Position numbers and translations under genes: made by a program. DNA of 64,000 bases from Rhizobium leguminosarum bv. trifolii WSM1325 (lineage in GTDB: Bacteria > Pseudomonadota > Alphaproteobacteria > Rhizobiales > Rhizobiaceae). Numbering within the stretch: position 1 is the first letter of the stretch; each line of letters opens with the position of its first letter. A model generated the notes under the pieces. That model searched no databases. It saw only the letters and a list, made by a program, of their open reading frames with translations, and was not told where the DNA came from. Shown piece by piece: positions 8,537 through 18,280 of the stretch. Where the stretch lies: contig CP001622.1 in assembly GCA_000023185.1 (NCBI GenBank), positions 3,162,001 to 3,226,000 of the forward strand, given 5' to 3'.

Positions 8537-9598
8537 ATGCCTCTTCTTATCGTCGACGACAGCGAATCCAGCCTTCTCGCCCTTGAGACCGCAGTCTGTG
8601 GTTTCGCCGGCTGTGTGGTCGAAAGCTTCACCAATCCGCTCGAAGCCCTTGCCCGCTGCCGGGAGGTCGATTTCGACGTTGTGCTGGTGGATTATATGAT
8701 GCCTGAGATGAACGGTATCGAGATGATCCGCAGGCTGCGGCGCCAGCCGGGTTATGAGGATGTGCCCGTCGTGATGATCACCTCGCAGGCGAAGCGGTCG
8801 GTTCGGCTGGAAGCGCTGGAGGCCGGCGCCACGGATTTTCTCGCCAAGCCCTTCGACCCCTTGGAACTGCAGGCACGCGTCCTCAACCTGATGGCCCTGC
8901 ACAAGGCCCAGCTGGCGCTTGCCGACCGGGCGAAATCACTGGACATGGCCTTCCGCCACGCCACCGAACAGGCCGACATGCGCGAGCAGGAGATCATCTG
9001 GTGCCTTGCCCAAGCGATGGCCTCGCGCGACGGCAATACCGGCGACCATATCGAGCGCGTCGCCAATATCGCCGAGCTGATCGCCGAAGGCCTCGGCCTC
9101 GATCGCATCCAGCGGCGCAATATCTATCTCGCTGCTCCCCTGCACGATATCGGCAAGATCGCCATTCCCGATGCCATCTTGCAGAAGCCGGGCAAGCTCG
9201 AGCGGCACGAGATCGAACGCATGCGCGAGCATGTCCCAATCGGCGTCGCCATTCTGGCCAACAGCTCCGCCGAGCTCTCCCGCGTCGCGACCGCCATCAT
9301 CGCCGGCCATCATGAGAAATGGGACGGAACCGGCTATCCAAAGGGCCTGTCCGGCGACGCCATCCCGATCGAAGCGCGCATCGTCGCCGTCGCCGACGTC
9401 TTCGAAGCGCTCTGCTCCGACCGGCCCTACAAGCAGGCCTGGCCGATCGAGCGGGCTTACGAGGAAATCATCGCCTGCAGCGGATCGCATTTCGACCCCG
9501 CCTGCGTCGCCGCTTTCCGCCGCAAATGGCCGGCAATCCGCGCGCTCTTCGAACATGGCGCCGACGAAGATCACAGCATGGTGGTCTCAAACGCCTGA
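8537..9598 (+). CDS. Two-component response regulator with HD-GYP c-di-GMP phosphodiesterase domain
   Basis: 353 residues. Residues ~1-120 are a receiver domain with acidic residues Asp7-Asp8, phospho-acceptor Asp52 in VLVDYMMPEMNG, and the FLAKPFDPLE lysine. Residues ~150-345 are an HD-GYP domain: GDHIERVANIAELIAEGLGL, the metal-binding LHDIGKIAIPD, GHHEKWDGTGYPKGLSGDAI (HHExxDGxGYP, so the GYP triplet is intact) and VADVFEALCSDRPYKQAW. Active HD-GYP proteins hydrolyse cyclic di-GMP to GMP, lowering biofilm and polysaccharide production. No histidine kinase gene is adjacent, so the input is unknown. The gene stands alone and converges on the pentose operon. Confidence 0.92.
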   Translation: MPLLIVDDSESSLLALETAVCGFAGCVVESFTNPLEALARCREVDFDVVLVDYMMPEMNGIEMIRRLRRQPGYEDVPVVMITSQAKRSVRLEALEAGATDFLAKPFDPLELQARVLNLMALHKAQLALADRAKSLDMAFRHATEQADMREQEIIWCLAQAMASRDGNTGDHIERVANIAELIAEGLGLDRIQRRNIYLAAPLHDIGKIAIPDAILQKPGKLERHEIERMREHVPIGVAILANSSAELSRVATAIIAGHHEKWDGTGYPKGLSGDAIPIEARIVAVADVFEALCSDRPYKQAWPIERAYEEIIACSGSHFDPACVAAFRRKWPAIRALFEHGADEDHSMVVSNA

Positions 9599-9628
9599 TC
9601 ACCATTAGCCTGCAAGGAACCGGCGGAC

Positions 9629-9660
9629 AAAAAAAGAGGCGGGGTGATACCCCGCCTCTT
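9629..9660 (-). terminator. Terminator of the pentose operon
   Basis: Perfect 11-bp GC-rich stem (9634-9644 with 9650-9660) and 5-base loop. On the minus strand it is followed by seven T (A-run 9629-9635 on the plus strand), so it ends the minus-strand arabinose genes. It lies 29 bases beyond the last stop. The hairpin may also slow plus-strand transcription from the HD-GYP gene, but there is no T-run in that direction. Confidence 0.88.
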
Positions 9661-9688
9661 CGTCGATTCACTGTCCTGATTGCACCTG

Positions 9689-11428
9689 TTAATGGCTGTC
9701 CTTGCCGACCGCGTTTCCACGACATCCCTTCAGGAAGTCGAGATCGGCGCCGGTATCGGCCCCTTCGACATGCTGCTGATGCAGGAAGGCATAGCCGGAT
9801 GTGGGCAGATCATGGTTCGGCTGCCACTCAGCGAGCCGCCGCGCCAGTTCCTCATCGGAAATGTCGAGATGCAGACGACGGTTCGGCACATCCAGCTCGA
9901 TCATGTCGCCGTTTTTCACGACTGCGAGCGGACCGCCGACCGCCGCTTCCGGCGAGGTGTGCAGCACGACGGTACCGTAGGCAGTTCCGGACATGCGGGC
10001 GTCGGAAATACGCACCATGTCGAGGATGCCCTTCTTGAGCACCTTCGGCGGCAGACCCATGTTGCCGACCTCGGCCATCCCGGGATAGCCCTTCGGCCCA
10101 CAGTTCTTCATGACCATGATGCAGGTTTCGTCGATGTCGAGGTTCTCGTCGTTTATCTTGGCCTTGTAGTCGTCGATGTCCTCAAACACGACCGCCCTGC
10201 CCCGGTGCACCAGCAGATGTGGCGAAGCCGCCGAAGGCTTCAACACCGCGCCCTTCGGCGCGAGATTGCCGCGCAGCACGACGATGCCGCCCGAAGCTGT
10301 CAGCGCCTTTTCGGCCGGAAGGATAACGTCTTCGTTCCAGTTGACGACGTCCTTGACCTCGTCCCAGACGGTTTCGCCGGATACCGTCAGCGCATCCTTG
10401 TGCAGCAGGCCCGCCTCGCCGAGGCGCTTCAGCACCACCGGCAGGCCGCCGGCATAGAAGAACTCCTCCATCAGATACTTGCCCGACGGCATCAGGTTGA
10501 CGATGGTCGGGACGTCACGGCCGCAGCGATCCCAGTCGTCAAGCGAAAGATCGATGCCGACACGGCCGGCAATGGCGAGCAGGTGGATGACGGCGTTGGT
10601 CGATCCGCCGATGGCCGCGTTGGTGCGGATGGCATTCTCGAAGGCTTGCTTCGTCATGATCTCGGAGGGCTTCAGGTCATCCTTGACCATCTGCACGATA
10701 CGCCGGCCGGTCAGCTGCGCCATGACCTTGCGGCGGGAATCGACGCCCGGGATCGCGGCGTTGCCTGACAGAGCCATGCCGAGTGCCTCGGCCATGGAAG
10801 CCATGGTGGAGGCGGTGCCCATGGTGTTGCAGGTGCCCGACGAACGGCTCATCGAGGCCTCAGCCTCGAGGAATTCGGCCTGCGTCATCTCGCCGGCCTT
10901 CACCATTTCGGAAAACTTCCACAGATGCGTGCCCGAGCCGACCCGTTCGCCACGGAAATAGCCGTTTAGCATCGGTCCGCCTGTGACGACGATAGAAGGC
11001 AGGTCGCAGGAAGCCGCCCCCATGATAAGCGACGGCGTGGTCTTGTCGCAGCCCACCAGCAATACGCAGCCATCCATCGGCTGGCCGCGGATCGCCTCTT
11101 CTACCGCCAACGCGGCAAGATTGCGGTACATCATCGCGGTCGGGCGGAAGGTGTTTTCGGATGCCGAGAACACCGGCACCTCGAGCGGGAAGCCGCCGGC
11201 CTCCCATACGCCCGCCTTCACCTTCTCGGCGAGCTCTCTGAGATGACCGTTGCAGGGGGTCATATCCGACCAGGTGTTGAGGATGCCGATCACCGGCCGG
11301 CCGTCGAACAGGTCGTGCGGATAACCCTGGTTCTTAAGCCAGCCGCGGTGATAAATCACGTCGCGGCTCGTACCGCCGTACCATTCCTGCGACCTCAGCC
11401 TGCGCGGCCATTCCGCTATCTTTTTCAT
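9689..11428 (-). CDS. L-arabinonate dehydratase (IlvD/Edd family, [2Fe-2S])
   Basis: 579 residues. It dehydrates L-arabinonate to L-2-keto-3-deoxyarabonate in the non-phosphorylative pentose route. The cluster-binding cysteines are Cys59 (SDMTPCNGH), Cys127 (LLVGCDKTTPS) and Cys200 (SSGTCNTMGTAS). Asp128-Lys129 supply the Mg site, Lys129 being the usual carbamylated lysine, and Ser480 in SDARMSGTAYG is the catalytic base. These numbers agree with what I recall for the structurally characterised R. leguminosarum enzyme, which makes the substrate call firmer than the family alone allows, since IlvD, Edd and xylonate dehydratases share the fold. It is the last gene of the minus-strand operon, 61 bases after the aldehyde dehydrogenase. 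Confidence 0.9.
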   Translation of the reverse strand: MKKIAEWPRRLRSQEWYGGTSRDVIYHRGWLKNQGYPHDLFDGRPVIGILNTWSDMTPCNGHLRELAEKVKAGVWEAGGFPLEVPVFSASENTFRPTAMMYRNLAALAVEEAIRGQPMDGCVLLVGCDKTTPSLIMGAASCDLPSIVVTGGPMLNGYFRGERVGSGTHLWKFSEMVKAGEMTQAEFLEAEASMSRSSGTCNTMGTASTMASMAEALGMALSGNAAIPGVDSRRKVMAQLTGRRIVQMVKDDLKPSEIMTKQAFENAIRTNAAIGGSTNAVIHLLAIAGRVGIDLSLDDWDRCGRDVPTIVNLMPSGKYLMEEFFYAGGLPVVLKRLGEAGLLHKDALTVSGETVWDEVKDVVNWNEDVILPAEKALTASGGIVVLRGNLAPKGAVLKPSAASPHLLVHRGRAVVFEDIDDYKAKINDENLDIDETCIMVMKNCGPKGYPGMAEVGNMGLPPKVLKKGILDMVRISDARMSGTAYGTVVLHTSPEAAVGGPLAVVKNGDMIELDVPNRRLHLDISDEELARRLAEWQPNHDLPTSGYAFLHQQHVEGADTGADLDFLKGCRGNAVGKDSH

Positions 11429-11489
11429 AGTCTCTATCCTTCAGGATATCGCCGGACCGCCTCGTACGGCCCGGGTTATCGCACTTGTC

Positions 11490-12923
11490 TCAAGCCAGGG
11501 TGTAGGCGGTCTTGACGGTTGTGTAGAATTCGGCGGCGTACTTGCCCTGCTCGCGCGGGCCGTAAGACGAGCCCTTGCGGCCGCCGAACGGCACGTGGAA
11601 ATCGACGCCTGCCGTCGGCAGGTTGACCATCACCATGCCGGCCTCGGAATTGCGCTTGAAATGCGTGGCATGTTTCAGGCTAGTCGTGGCGATGCCGGCC
11701 GAAAGGCCGAACGGCGTGTCATTGGCCGTCGCCAGCGCCTCGTCGTAATCCTTCGCCCGGATTACCGACACCACGGGCCCGAAGATCTCCTCGCGCGAGA
11801 TCCGCATCTGGTTGGTCGCTTCGGTGAACAGCGTCGGCTGCAGATAGAAGCCGGGCGTTTCGCGGGAGATCACCTCGCCGCCAAAGGCGAGTTTGGCGCC
11901 TTCCGACTTGCCGATCTCGATATAGTCGGTATCGGTCTTCAACTGCCGCTCATCGACGACGGGGCCGATATGAGTGCCGGCCTTCAGGGCGTTGTCGACG
12001 ACCAGCGTCTTCAGCTTATCGGTCAGCGCTGCGACGAACTTGTCGTGAATGCCTTCGGTGACGATCAGCCGCGAGGAAGCGGTGCAACGCTGGCCGGTCG
12101 AGAAGAAGCCGGAATTGGCGGCCGCCTCGACGGCGACGTTGAGATCGGCATCGTCGAGCACGACCATCGGGTTCTTGCCGCCCATTTCCAGCTGGAACTT
12201 GCGGTTATGCTCGATGGAGGCGGCGGCGACGCGTCTGCCGGTGCCGGTGGAACCGGTGAAGGTGATGCCGTGAACGTCGGGGCTTTCGAGCATGGCCTGG
12301 CCGACGACCGAGCCCTTGCCCATGACGAGGTTCAGCACGCCTTTCGGCAGGCCGGCGCGGTGCAGGATATCGACGATCGCCCAGGAACAGGCGGGCACCA
12401 GTTCGGCCGGCTTGAAGACGATAGTGTTGCCGTAGCAGAGCGCCGGCGCGATCTTCCAGGCGGGAATGGCGATCGGGAAGTTCCACGGCGTAATGATGCC
12501 GATGACGCCGAGCGCCTCGCGGGTGATCTCGACACCGATATTCGGGCGAACCGACGGAAGGACCTCACCGGCCAGCCGCAGTGCCTCGCCGGCGAAGAAT
12601 TCGAAAATCTGCGACGCGCGGATCACCTCGCCGGTGGCTTCCGGCAGCGTCTTGCCTTCTTCGCGGGCAAGCAGCGCACCGAGCTCATCCTTGCGCGCCA
12701 TGATCTCGTCGCCTGTCTTCTTCAGGATGACGTGGCGCTCCCAGATGCCGGAGCGCGACCAGGCTGGGAAGGCAGCCTTGGCGGCAGCAATGGCGTTTCT
12801 CGTGTCATCTGCGCTGCCATCGGCATAGAGGCCGACGACCTCATTCGTATCCGATGGGTTGATATTCTTCGTCGCGTTCGAGCCGACCCATTCGCCGGCG
12901 ATCAGGTTTTGATAAATGGTCAT
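11490..12923 (-). CDS. NAD(P)-dependent aldehyde dehydrogenase, probable 2-oxoglutarate semialdehyde dehydrogenase
   Basis: 477 residues, full length for the ALDH superfamily. Visible are the oxyanion Asn148 in ITPWNFP, Lys171 in VFKPAE, the cofactor loop TFTGSTGTGR, general base Glu246 in QLEMGGKNP and nucleophile Cys280 in TGQRCTASSR. In the L-arabinose pathway this enzyme oxidises 2-oxoglutarate semialdehyde to 2-oxoglutarate, which enters the TCA cycle. The assignment follows from position between gguC and L-arabinonate dehydratase; an aldehyde dehydrogenase of other specificity is possible from sequence alone. The gene starts ATG on the minus strand, 69 bases after the gguC stop. Confidence 0.85.
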   Translation of the reverse strand: MTIYQNLIAGEWVGSNATKNINPSDTNEVVGLYADGSADDTRNAIAAAKAAFPAWSRSGIWERHVILKKTGDEIMARKDELGALLAREEGKTLPEATGEVIRASQIFEFFAGEALRLAGEVLPSVRPNIGVEITREALGVIGIITPWNFPIAIPAWKIAPALCYGNTIVFKPAELVPACSWAIVDILHRAGLPKGVLNLVMGKGSVVGQAMLESPDVHGITFTGSTGTGRRVAAASIEHNRKFQLEMGGKNPMVVLDDADLNVAVEAAANSGFFSTGQRCTASSRLIVTEGIHDKFVAALTDKLKTLVVDNALKAGTHIGPVVDERQLKTDTDYIEIGKSEGAKLAFGGEVISRETPGFYLQPTLFTEATNQMRISREEIFGPVVSVIRAKDYDEALATANDTPFGLSAGIATTSLKHATHFKRNSEAGMVMVNLPTAGVDFHVPFGGRKGSSYGPREQGKYAAEFYTTVKTAYTLA

Positions 12924-12992
12924 GGGCTTAACAAGCCTCCTTTACCGTTTACGAGCAAAGAGCCGGCCGGCGGATGCGGCCAGGTCTTGAAT

Positions 12993-13988
12993 TCAGAGCT
13001 GCCTGACGGCGATCTCTTCCTCGGCGGCCACCTTCAGCGGATTGCGGAGCGCCAGGCCGAATTCGGCAACTTCGATCTCGAAGACGTCGCCCTCTTCGGT
13101 CTTGACGCCGTCGGCAAAGGAAAGGGTCGCCGTGCCGAACATATGGACATGCACATCGCCCGGAGCACGGAAGAGGCCATATTTGAAATGGTGATATTCC
13201 AGATTGGCGAAGGTGTGCGACATGTTCGCCTCACCGGATAGGAACGGCTTTTCGAAGATCACCTTGTCGCCGCGCTTGATGCGCGAGGTGCCGCGAATAT
13301 CCTCCGGGGCAGCGCCGACACGGATTTCCGGGCCGAAGCTGGCCGGGCGCAGCTTCGAATGGGCGAGATAGAGATAGTTGATCCGCTCGGTGACGTGATC
13401 GGAAAATTCGTTCGACAGCGCAAAACCGATACGGAAGGGCGAGCCGTCCTTGCCGATCACGTAGATGCCGGCCATCTCCGGCTCTTCACCGCCGTCGAGC
13501 GCGAAGGAGGGCGAGATGAGGGGCGCGCCAGGGGCTGCGGCGCCATAGCCGTTGCCCTTGTAGAACCATTCGGGCTGGACGCCCTTTTCGCCGGCCTTCG
13601 GCTTGCCGTTCTCGAGGCCCATCTTGAACATCTTCATCGAGTCCGTCAGGGTTTCCTCAGCGGCTTCGGTGGTCTTCTTGTGCATCGAATCGCGCGTTGC
13701 CGCCGAGCCCAAATGCGTCAGGCCGGTGCCGGTCAGATGCAGGTGCGCGGCATCTGGATGGGTGATCGGCGGAAGGAAGCGGCCTTCCGCATAGGCCTTT
13801 TCAAGATCGACGGCGTCCCCGTAGCCATGCGCTTCGATGACCGAGGCAAGAGACTTGCCGCCGTCTGCAGCTTCCATCGCCAGCGCATAGACGCTGACGG
13901 CGTTCTTGATCGACCTTGCAGCGCCGCCCTGCTCACGCACGGCGACGATGATCTCTCCGTTTGCACCCTTGATCTGTGAAATAAGCAC
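12993..13988 (-). CDS. gguC: GguC / AraD1-family protein (fumarylacetoacetate hydrolase fold)
   Basis: 331 residues. The C-terminal two thirds are FAH-like: EPEMAGIYVIGKDGSPFRIG, the metal-binding ALSNEFSDHV, then YLAHSKLRPASFGPEI and GDVFEIEVAEFGLAL. FAH-fold enzymes cleave or dehydrate 2-keto acids. In this operon the missing step is conversion of L-2-keto-3-deoxyarabonate to 2-oxoglutarate semialdehyde, and GguC (also annotated AraD1) is the obvious candidate. The order chvE-gguA-gguB-gguC is that of the known Agrobacterium locus. The gap to gguB upstream is 118 bases. Family is clear; the exact reaction is inferred. Confidence 0.85.
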   Translation of the reverse strand: MLISQIKGANGEIIVAVREQGGAARSIKNAVSVYALAMEAADGGKSLASVIEAHGYGDAVDLEKAYAEGRFLPPITHPDAAHLHLTGTGLTHLGSAATRDSMHKKTTEAAEETLTDSMKMFKMGLENGKPKAGEKGVQPEWFYKGNGYGAAAPGAPLISPSFALDGGEEPEMAGIYVIGKDGSPFRIGFALSNEFSDHVTERINYLYLAHSKLRPASFGPEIRVGAAPEDIRGTSRIKRGDKVIFEKPFLSGEANMSHTFANLEYHHFKYGLFRAPGDVHVHMFGTATLSFADGVKTEEGDVFEIEVAEFGLALRNPLKVAAEEEIAVRQL

Positions 13989-14106
13989 GTCTTCGATCCT
14001 TCTCGTTTCGGCGAAGACAGGAAAAAGCTCCGCCTGTCCGGCTCCATCAGGAGCCGGAATCCATCATTCATATGACTGCGAATGCCTGGCTGACGCCTTG
14101 AGACGC

Positions 14107-15318
14107 TCAGCCCTTGTTTTTATTGTAGACGTCGAAGAACACGGCAGCGAGAAGCACCGCACCCTTGACCATCTGCTGCGAGTCCGTGCCGAGACCGTGG
14201 ATCGACATGCCGTTGTTCATGATGCCCATGATCAGAGCCCCGATAACAGCGCCGGTCACCTTGCCGACGCCGCCCTGGGCGGATGCGCCGCCGATGAAGC
14301 AGGCCGCGATCACGTCGAGTTCAAGACCAAAGCCGCCCTTGGCCGTCGCCGAGTTGAGACGCAGGGCAACGATCAGTCCGGCCAGTCCGGCAAGCAGACC
14401 CATATTTGCGAACGTCAGGAAGGTCAGCCGCTCGGTGTTGATACCGGAAAGCTTCGTCGCCTTCTCATTGCCGCCCATGGCGTAGATGCGGCGGCCGATC
14501 GTCGTCCGGCGGGTAATGAAGGCATAGGCGGCCACCAGAACAAGCATGACCATCAGCACGTTCGGGAAGCCGCGATAGATCGACAGCTGGTAGCCGAGCG
14601 CCAGAATGGCGAGCGTGACGAGGGCGTTCTGGGCGAGGAAAAAGCCCAGCGGCTCGACATCATTGCCATGCTTTTCATTCGATAGGCGCTTGCGCCATGC
14701 CAGATAGAAGAGGGTTACGGCGCCGACAACGGTCAGAATGATCGAGGTCGAGTTGATGCCGCCCATATCGAAAGCGTTCGGCAGGAAGCCGATGCTGATC
14801 AGCTGGAAAGCCGGCGGGAAAGGACCGATGCTGGTGCCGGTCCCCGATGCCGTCATCACGAACAGCGTCAGGCCGCGGAAGACCAGCATGCCGGCCAACG
14901 TGACGATGAAGGACGGGATCTTGTGATACGCGACGAAATAGCCCTGGATGCCGCCGACAAGCGCGCCCATGGCAAGGCAGACGATACCCGCCAGAACATA
15001 ATTGGTGTGCCATTGCACCGTCATTACGCCGGCGATAGCGCCGATAAAGCCGACGACCGATCCCACCGAAAGATCGATATGGCCGGCAACGATCACCAGC
15101 AGCATGCCGAGCGCCATGATGACGATGAACGAGTTCTGCAGAATGATGTTTGTCAGGTTGAGCGGCCTGAAGAGAACGCCACCGGTCGAAAACTGGAAGA
15201 ACACCATGATCGCGATAAGCGCGATAAACATGCCATATTCGCGGATGTTGCCGCGAACGTAGTCTCCGATGGAGACGACACGCCCTTGCTCTGCGATGGG
15301 TTGATTGATCGGCGTCAT
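14107..15318 (-). CDS. gguB: GguB, permease of the ChvE multiple-sugar ABC transporter
   Basis: 403 residues with about ten membrane segments, of the ribose/xylose (RbsC/XylH) permease family. Family marks include [53 protein letters not shown] and the C-terminal [20 protein letters not shown]. It forms the channel for pentoses and galactose-type sugars delivered by ChvE. Its ATG overlaps the gguA stop by 4 bases, so the ATPase and permease are translationally coupled. Confidence 0.92.
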   Translation of the reverse strand: MTPINQPIAEQGRVVSIGDYVRGNIREYGMFIALIAIMVFFQFSTGGVLFRPLNLTNIILQNSFIVIMALGMLLVIVAGHIDLSVGSVVGFIGAIAGVMTVQWHTNYVLAGIVCLAMGALVGGIQGYFVAYHKIPSFIVTLAGMLVFRGLTLFVMTASGTGTSIGPFPPAFQLISIGFLPNAFDMGGINSTSIILTVVGAVTLFYLAWRKRLSNEKHGNDVEPLGFFLAQNALVTLAILALGYQLSIYRGFPNVLMVMLVLVAAYAFITRRTTIGRRIYAMGGNEKATKLSGINTERLTFLTFANMGLLAGLAGLIVALRLNSATAKGGFGLELDVIAACFIGGASAQGGVGKVTGAVIGALIMGIMNNGMSIHGLGTDSQQMVKGAVLLAAVFFDVYNKNKG

Positions 15319-16883
15319 TGTTTCTTCTCCCCTGAGCGCATGATAGCGCGCATGATGGTTTCCTGGCTTGCTTCTCCCTTCGGCAGTTCCGCGACGATGC
15401 GTCCTTCGTTCATCACGTAGATGCGGTCACACGTGCCGAGCAGTTCGGGCATTTCCGACGAGATCATCAGAACGCCCTTTCCATCGGCGGCAAGCTGGTT
15501 GATGATAGTATAGATTTCGTATTTTGCGCCAACATCGATGCCGCGCGTCGGCTCGTCGAGGATCAAAATATCGGGATTGGAGAACAGCCATTTCGACAGC
15601 ACCACCTTCTGCTGGTTGCCGCCGGAAAGATTGACCGTCTCCTGGAAAATGCTGGAGGAACGGATACGCAACTTCGACCGATAGTCGGTCGCAACCCGCG
15701 CTTCCTTGAAGCTGTCGATAACGGACGCATTCGACACCGCCGCCAAATTGACGAGCGTCGTGTTGTGCAGGATCGTGTCGTTGAGCACGAGGCCGAGCTG
15801 CTTGCGGTCTTCGGTGACGTAGGCGAGCCCGGCATCGATTGCCTTGCGCACGGTGCTGACATCGACCGGCTTGCCGTGCATCAGCGCCTCGCCCGAAACC
15901 TTGTGGCCATAGGCCTTGCCGAACAGGCTCATGGCGAATTCTGTGCGCCCTGCCCCCATCAGGCCGGCGATGCCGACGACTTCGCCCTTGCGTACGGTGA
16001 CGTTGATATTGTGCAGGACCTGACGGTCGCGGTGCTGCTGGTGGTAGGCGTTCCAGTTCTTCACTTCGAGAATGGTTTCGCCGATCGGCACCGAACGCGG
16101 CGGATAGCGGTCTTCAAGATCGCGGCCGACCATGTTGCGGATGATGATGTCTTCGCTGATCTCGTCCGCGTGACAGTCGAGCGTCTTGACCGTCATGCCG
16201 TCGCGCAGGACCGTGATCTGGTCGGCGACCTTGCGGATCTCGTTCAGCTTGTGGGAAATGATGATGGAGGTGATGCCCTGCTTGCGGAACTCCATGAGCA
16301 GAGTGAGCAGCGCGTCGGAATCGCGTTCATTCAGCGAGGCGGTCGGCTCGTCCAGGATGAGCAGCTTGACGCTCTTCGACAGCGCCTTGGCGATCTCGAC
16401 GAGCTGCTGCTTGCCGACGCCGATGTCGGTGACCAGCGTGTTCGGAGATTCGGACAGGCCTACTTTCTTCAGCAGCTGCTTGGTGCGGTTGAATGTCTCG
16501 TCCCAGCTGATGACGCCGCTCTTGGCATTCTCGTTGCCAAGGAAGATGTTTTCGCCGATCGACAGCAACGGCACGAGCGCCAGTTCCTGGTGAATGATGA
16601 CGATGCCGATTTCTTCGGAGTCCTTCAGGACCTTGAAGTTGCGCGTCTCACCTTCGTAGATGATGTCGCCTTCATAGCTTCCTGTCGGATAGACGCCGGA
16701 TAGCACCTTCATCAGGGTCGATTTGCCGGCCCCGTTTTCGCCCACCAATGCGTGGATTTCACCCTGGCGAACCTTGAGGTTCACATTCTCCAGCGCCTTG
16801 ACGCCCGGGAACGTCTTGGTGATGCTCCGCATTTCGAGGATAGTATTGTCCATAGTCAAAGTTCCAGCGCCTGCAGCCGTCAA
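15315..16883 (-). CDS. gguA: GguA, tandem-domain sugar ABC transporter ATPase
   Basis: 522 residues with two ABC cassettes, the usual layout for CUT2 sugar importers. Domain 1 has Walker [28 protein letters not shown] in the signature region and [11 protein letters not shown]. Domain 2 has a degenerate Walker A ([15 protein letters not shown]), signature [15 protein letters not shown] and [16 protein letters not shown]. One competent and one degenerate site is normal for the family. The frame start at 16883 gives [20 protein letters not shown]; the internal ATG (MDNTILEM, 16853) is equally plausible and closer to the family N-terminus. It powers import with GguB. Confidence 0.92.
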   Translation of the reverse strand: MTAAGAGTLTMDNTILEMRSITKTFPGVKALENVNLKVRQGEIHALVGENGAGKSTLMKVLSGVYPTGSYEGDIIYEGETRNFKVLKDSEEIGIVIIHQELALVPLLSIGENIFLGNENAKSGVISWDETFNRTKQLLKKVGLSESPNTLVTDIGVGKQQLVEIAKALSKSVKLLILDEPTASLNERDSDALLTLLMEFRKQGITSIIISHKLNEIRKVADQITVLRDGMTVKTLDCHADEISEDIIIRNMVGRDLEDRYPPRSVPIGETILEVKNWNAYHQQHRDRQVLHNINVTVRKGEVVGIAGLMGAGRTEFAMSLFGKAYGHKVSGEALMHGKPVDVSTVRKAIDAGLAYVTEDRKQLGLVLNDTILHNTTLVNLAAVSNASVIDSFKEARVATDYRSKLRIRSSSIFQETVNLSGGNQQKVVLSKWLFSNPDILILDEPTRGIDVGAKYEIYTIINQLAADGKGVLMISSEMPELLGTCDRIYVMNEGRIVAELPKGEASQETIMRAIMRSGEKKQ

Positions 16884-16908
16884 CCAGCCGGGCGATCATA
16901 AAATCGAA

Positions 16909-16938
16909 GACCGGAACCCGCAAGCGCGGGCTCCGGTC
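16909..16938 (-). promoter_or_regulatory. Intercistronic hairpin between chvE and gguA
   Basis: A 13-bp stem with one A-C mismatch (16909-16921 with 16926-16938) and a 4-base loop, placed just after the chvE stop. On the minus strand it is followed by TTCGATTTTA, a weak T-run. Hairpins here usually protect the binding-protein mRNA from 3' decay or stop part of the transcripts, giving more binding protein than membrane components. That role is inferred. Confidence 0.65.
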
Positions 16939-16945
16939 CTTCTCA

Positions 16946-18010
16946 TTACTTCAGCTTGTCTTCAGAGTAGTAACCGCTGTCGACGAGAATCTGCTTGTAG
17001 TTGGTCTTGTCGACGGCAACCGGCTTCAGCAGATAGGACGGGACGACCTTGACGCCGTTGTCGTAGGTCTTCGTGTCGTTGACCTCCGGATCCTTGCCGG
17101 ACATCACAGCGTCGACCATGGCAACAGTGACCTTGGCGAGTTCGCGGGTGTCCTTGAAGATCGTCGAGTGCTGTTCGCCAGCGATGATCGACTTGACCGA
17201 CGGGATTTCAGCGTCCTGACCGGTGACGATCGGGAGCGGCTGAGCCGCAGTACCGTAACCAACGCCCTTCAGCGAGGAGATGATACCGATGGACAGACCG
17301 TCGTAAGGCGACAGAACGGCATCGACCTTGGCGTCGGTGTAGTTAGCCGAGAGCAGGTTGTCCATGCGGGCCTGGGCCGTTGCCGGATCCCAACGCAGCG
17401 TGCCGACCTTGTCCATGCCGGTCTGGCCGGACTTCACGACGAGCTTGCCGCTGTCGATGTAAGGCTGCAGGACGGACATGGCGCCATCATAGAAGAAGAA
17501 GGCGTTGTTGTCGTCAGGCGAGCCGCCGAACAGTTCGATGTTGAACGGGCCCTTGCCGTCCTTGAGGCCGAGGCCGTCAACGATGGAGCCAGCCTGCAGA
17601 ACGCCGACCTGGAAGTTGTCGAACGTCGCGTAGTAGTCGACGTTGCCCGAATCGCGGATCAGACGGTCATAAGCGATGACCTTGATGCCGGCGTCGTGTG
17701 CCTTCTGGAGAACGTCGGAAAGCGTCGTGCCGTCGATCGAAGCGATGACGAGAACCTTGGCACCCTTGGTGACCATGTTTTCGATCTGCGAAAGCTGGTT
17801 CGGAATGTCGTCGTCGCCATACTGCAGGTCAGTGCCGTAACCGGCAGCCTGGAGCTGCTTGACGATGTTGTTGCCGTCGTCGATCCAGCGGGCAGAAGCC
17901 TTGGTCGGCATTGCGATGCCGACAGTGCCCTTATCCGCGGCCAGAGCCGGTGCAACGAACGAAGCGACGCCGAAGGCAGCCGCAGCCATCAATGAGATAA
18001 TGGATTTCAT
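16946..18010 (-). CDS. chvE: ChvE, periplasmic multiple-sugar-binding protein
   Basis: 354 residues. A signal peptide ([18 protein letters not shown], then [10 protein letters not shown], cleavage likely after ALA) precedes a type-I periplasmic binding fold of the XylF/ChvE group: [53 protein letters not shown] and [17 protein letters not shown]. In Agrobacterium ChvE binds arabinose, galactose, glucose and related sugars, feeds GguAB and also presents sugar to the sensor VirA. Here uptake and chemotaxis are the likely roles, since no virA is seen. It is first in its operon and divergent from gbpR, with 270 bases between the two start codons. Confidence 0.93.
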   Translation of the reverse strand: MKSIISLMAAAAFGVASFVAPALAADKGTVGIAMPTKASARWIDDGNNIVKQLQAAGYGTDLQYGDDDIPNQLSQIENMVTKGAKVLVIASIDGTTLSDVLQKAHDAGIKVIAYDRLIRDSGNVDYYATFDNFQVGVLQAGSIVDGLGLKDGKGPFNIELFGGSPDDNNAFFFYDGAMSVLQPYIDSGKLVVKSGQTGMDKVGTLRWDPATAQARMDNLLSANYTDAKVDAVLSPYDGLSIGIISSLKGVGYGTAAQPLPIVTGQDAEIPSVKSIIAGEQHSTIFKDTRELAKVTVAMVDAVMSGKDPEVNDTKTYDNGVKVVPSYLLKPVAVDKTNYKQILVDSGYYSEDKLK

Positions 18011-18280
18011 TTCTCTCTCCCTTGTTAATAAGCAGCGGACGAAAAATCGCCCGCCCCGAAACTGTGGCAGGTTCCGTATTGGATAGTTACTTCAGATGGT
18101 GAGAAACGAAGTAGGTCTCCTCCACGATCTCACACGTGTTGAGTGCCAACCAGCACACGGCGGCAAACTGGTATGGATTCCTATAACTGTCAAATAGAAT
18201 AAGTGCTAACGTGCATAACAATTTTGGTATATCGTTAAAAAGTATTACTTTTGATGGAGCGCAGCGAGGAGGCTGCAACC
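18011..18280. promoter_or_regulatory. Divergent control region chvE / gbpR
   Basis: AT-rich in the half nearer gbpR (about 18165-18250). It must hold the chvE and gbpR promoters and the GbpR operator. A TAAC (18216-18219) and GTTA (18234-18237) pair has the dyad shape of a LysR site, but the 14-base gap is longer than the common T-N11-A, so it is only a candidate. Confidence 0.5.

Noticed and set aside
11595-13241. 548-codon plus frame opposite the aldehyde dehydrogenase and gguC
   Set aside because: It spans two well-supported minus genes and has no domain; a codon-bias artefact.
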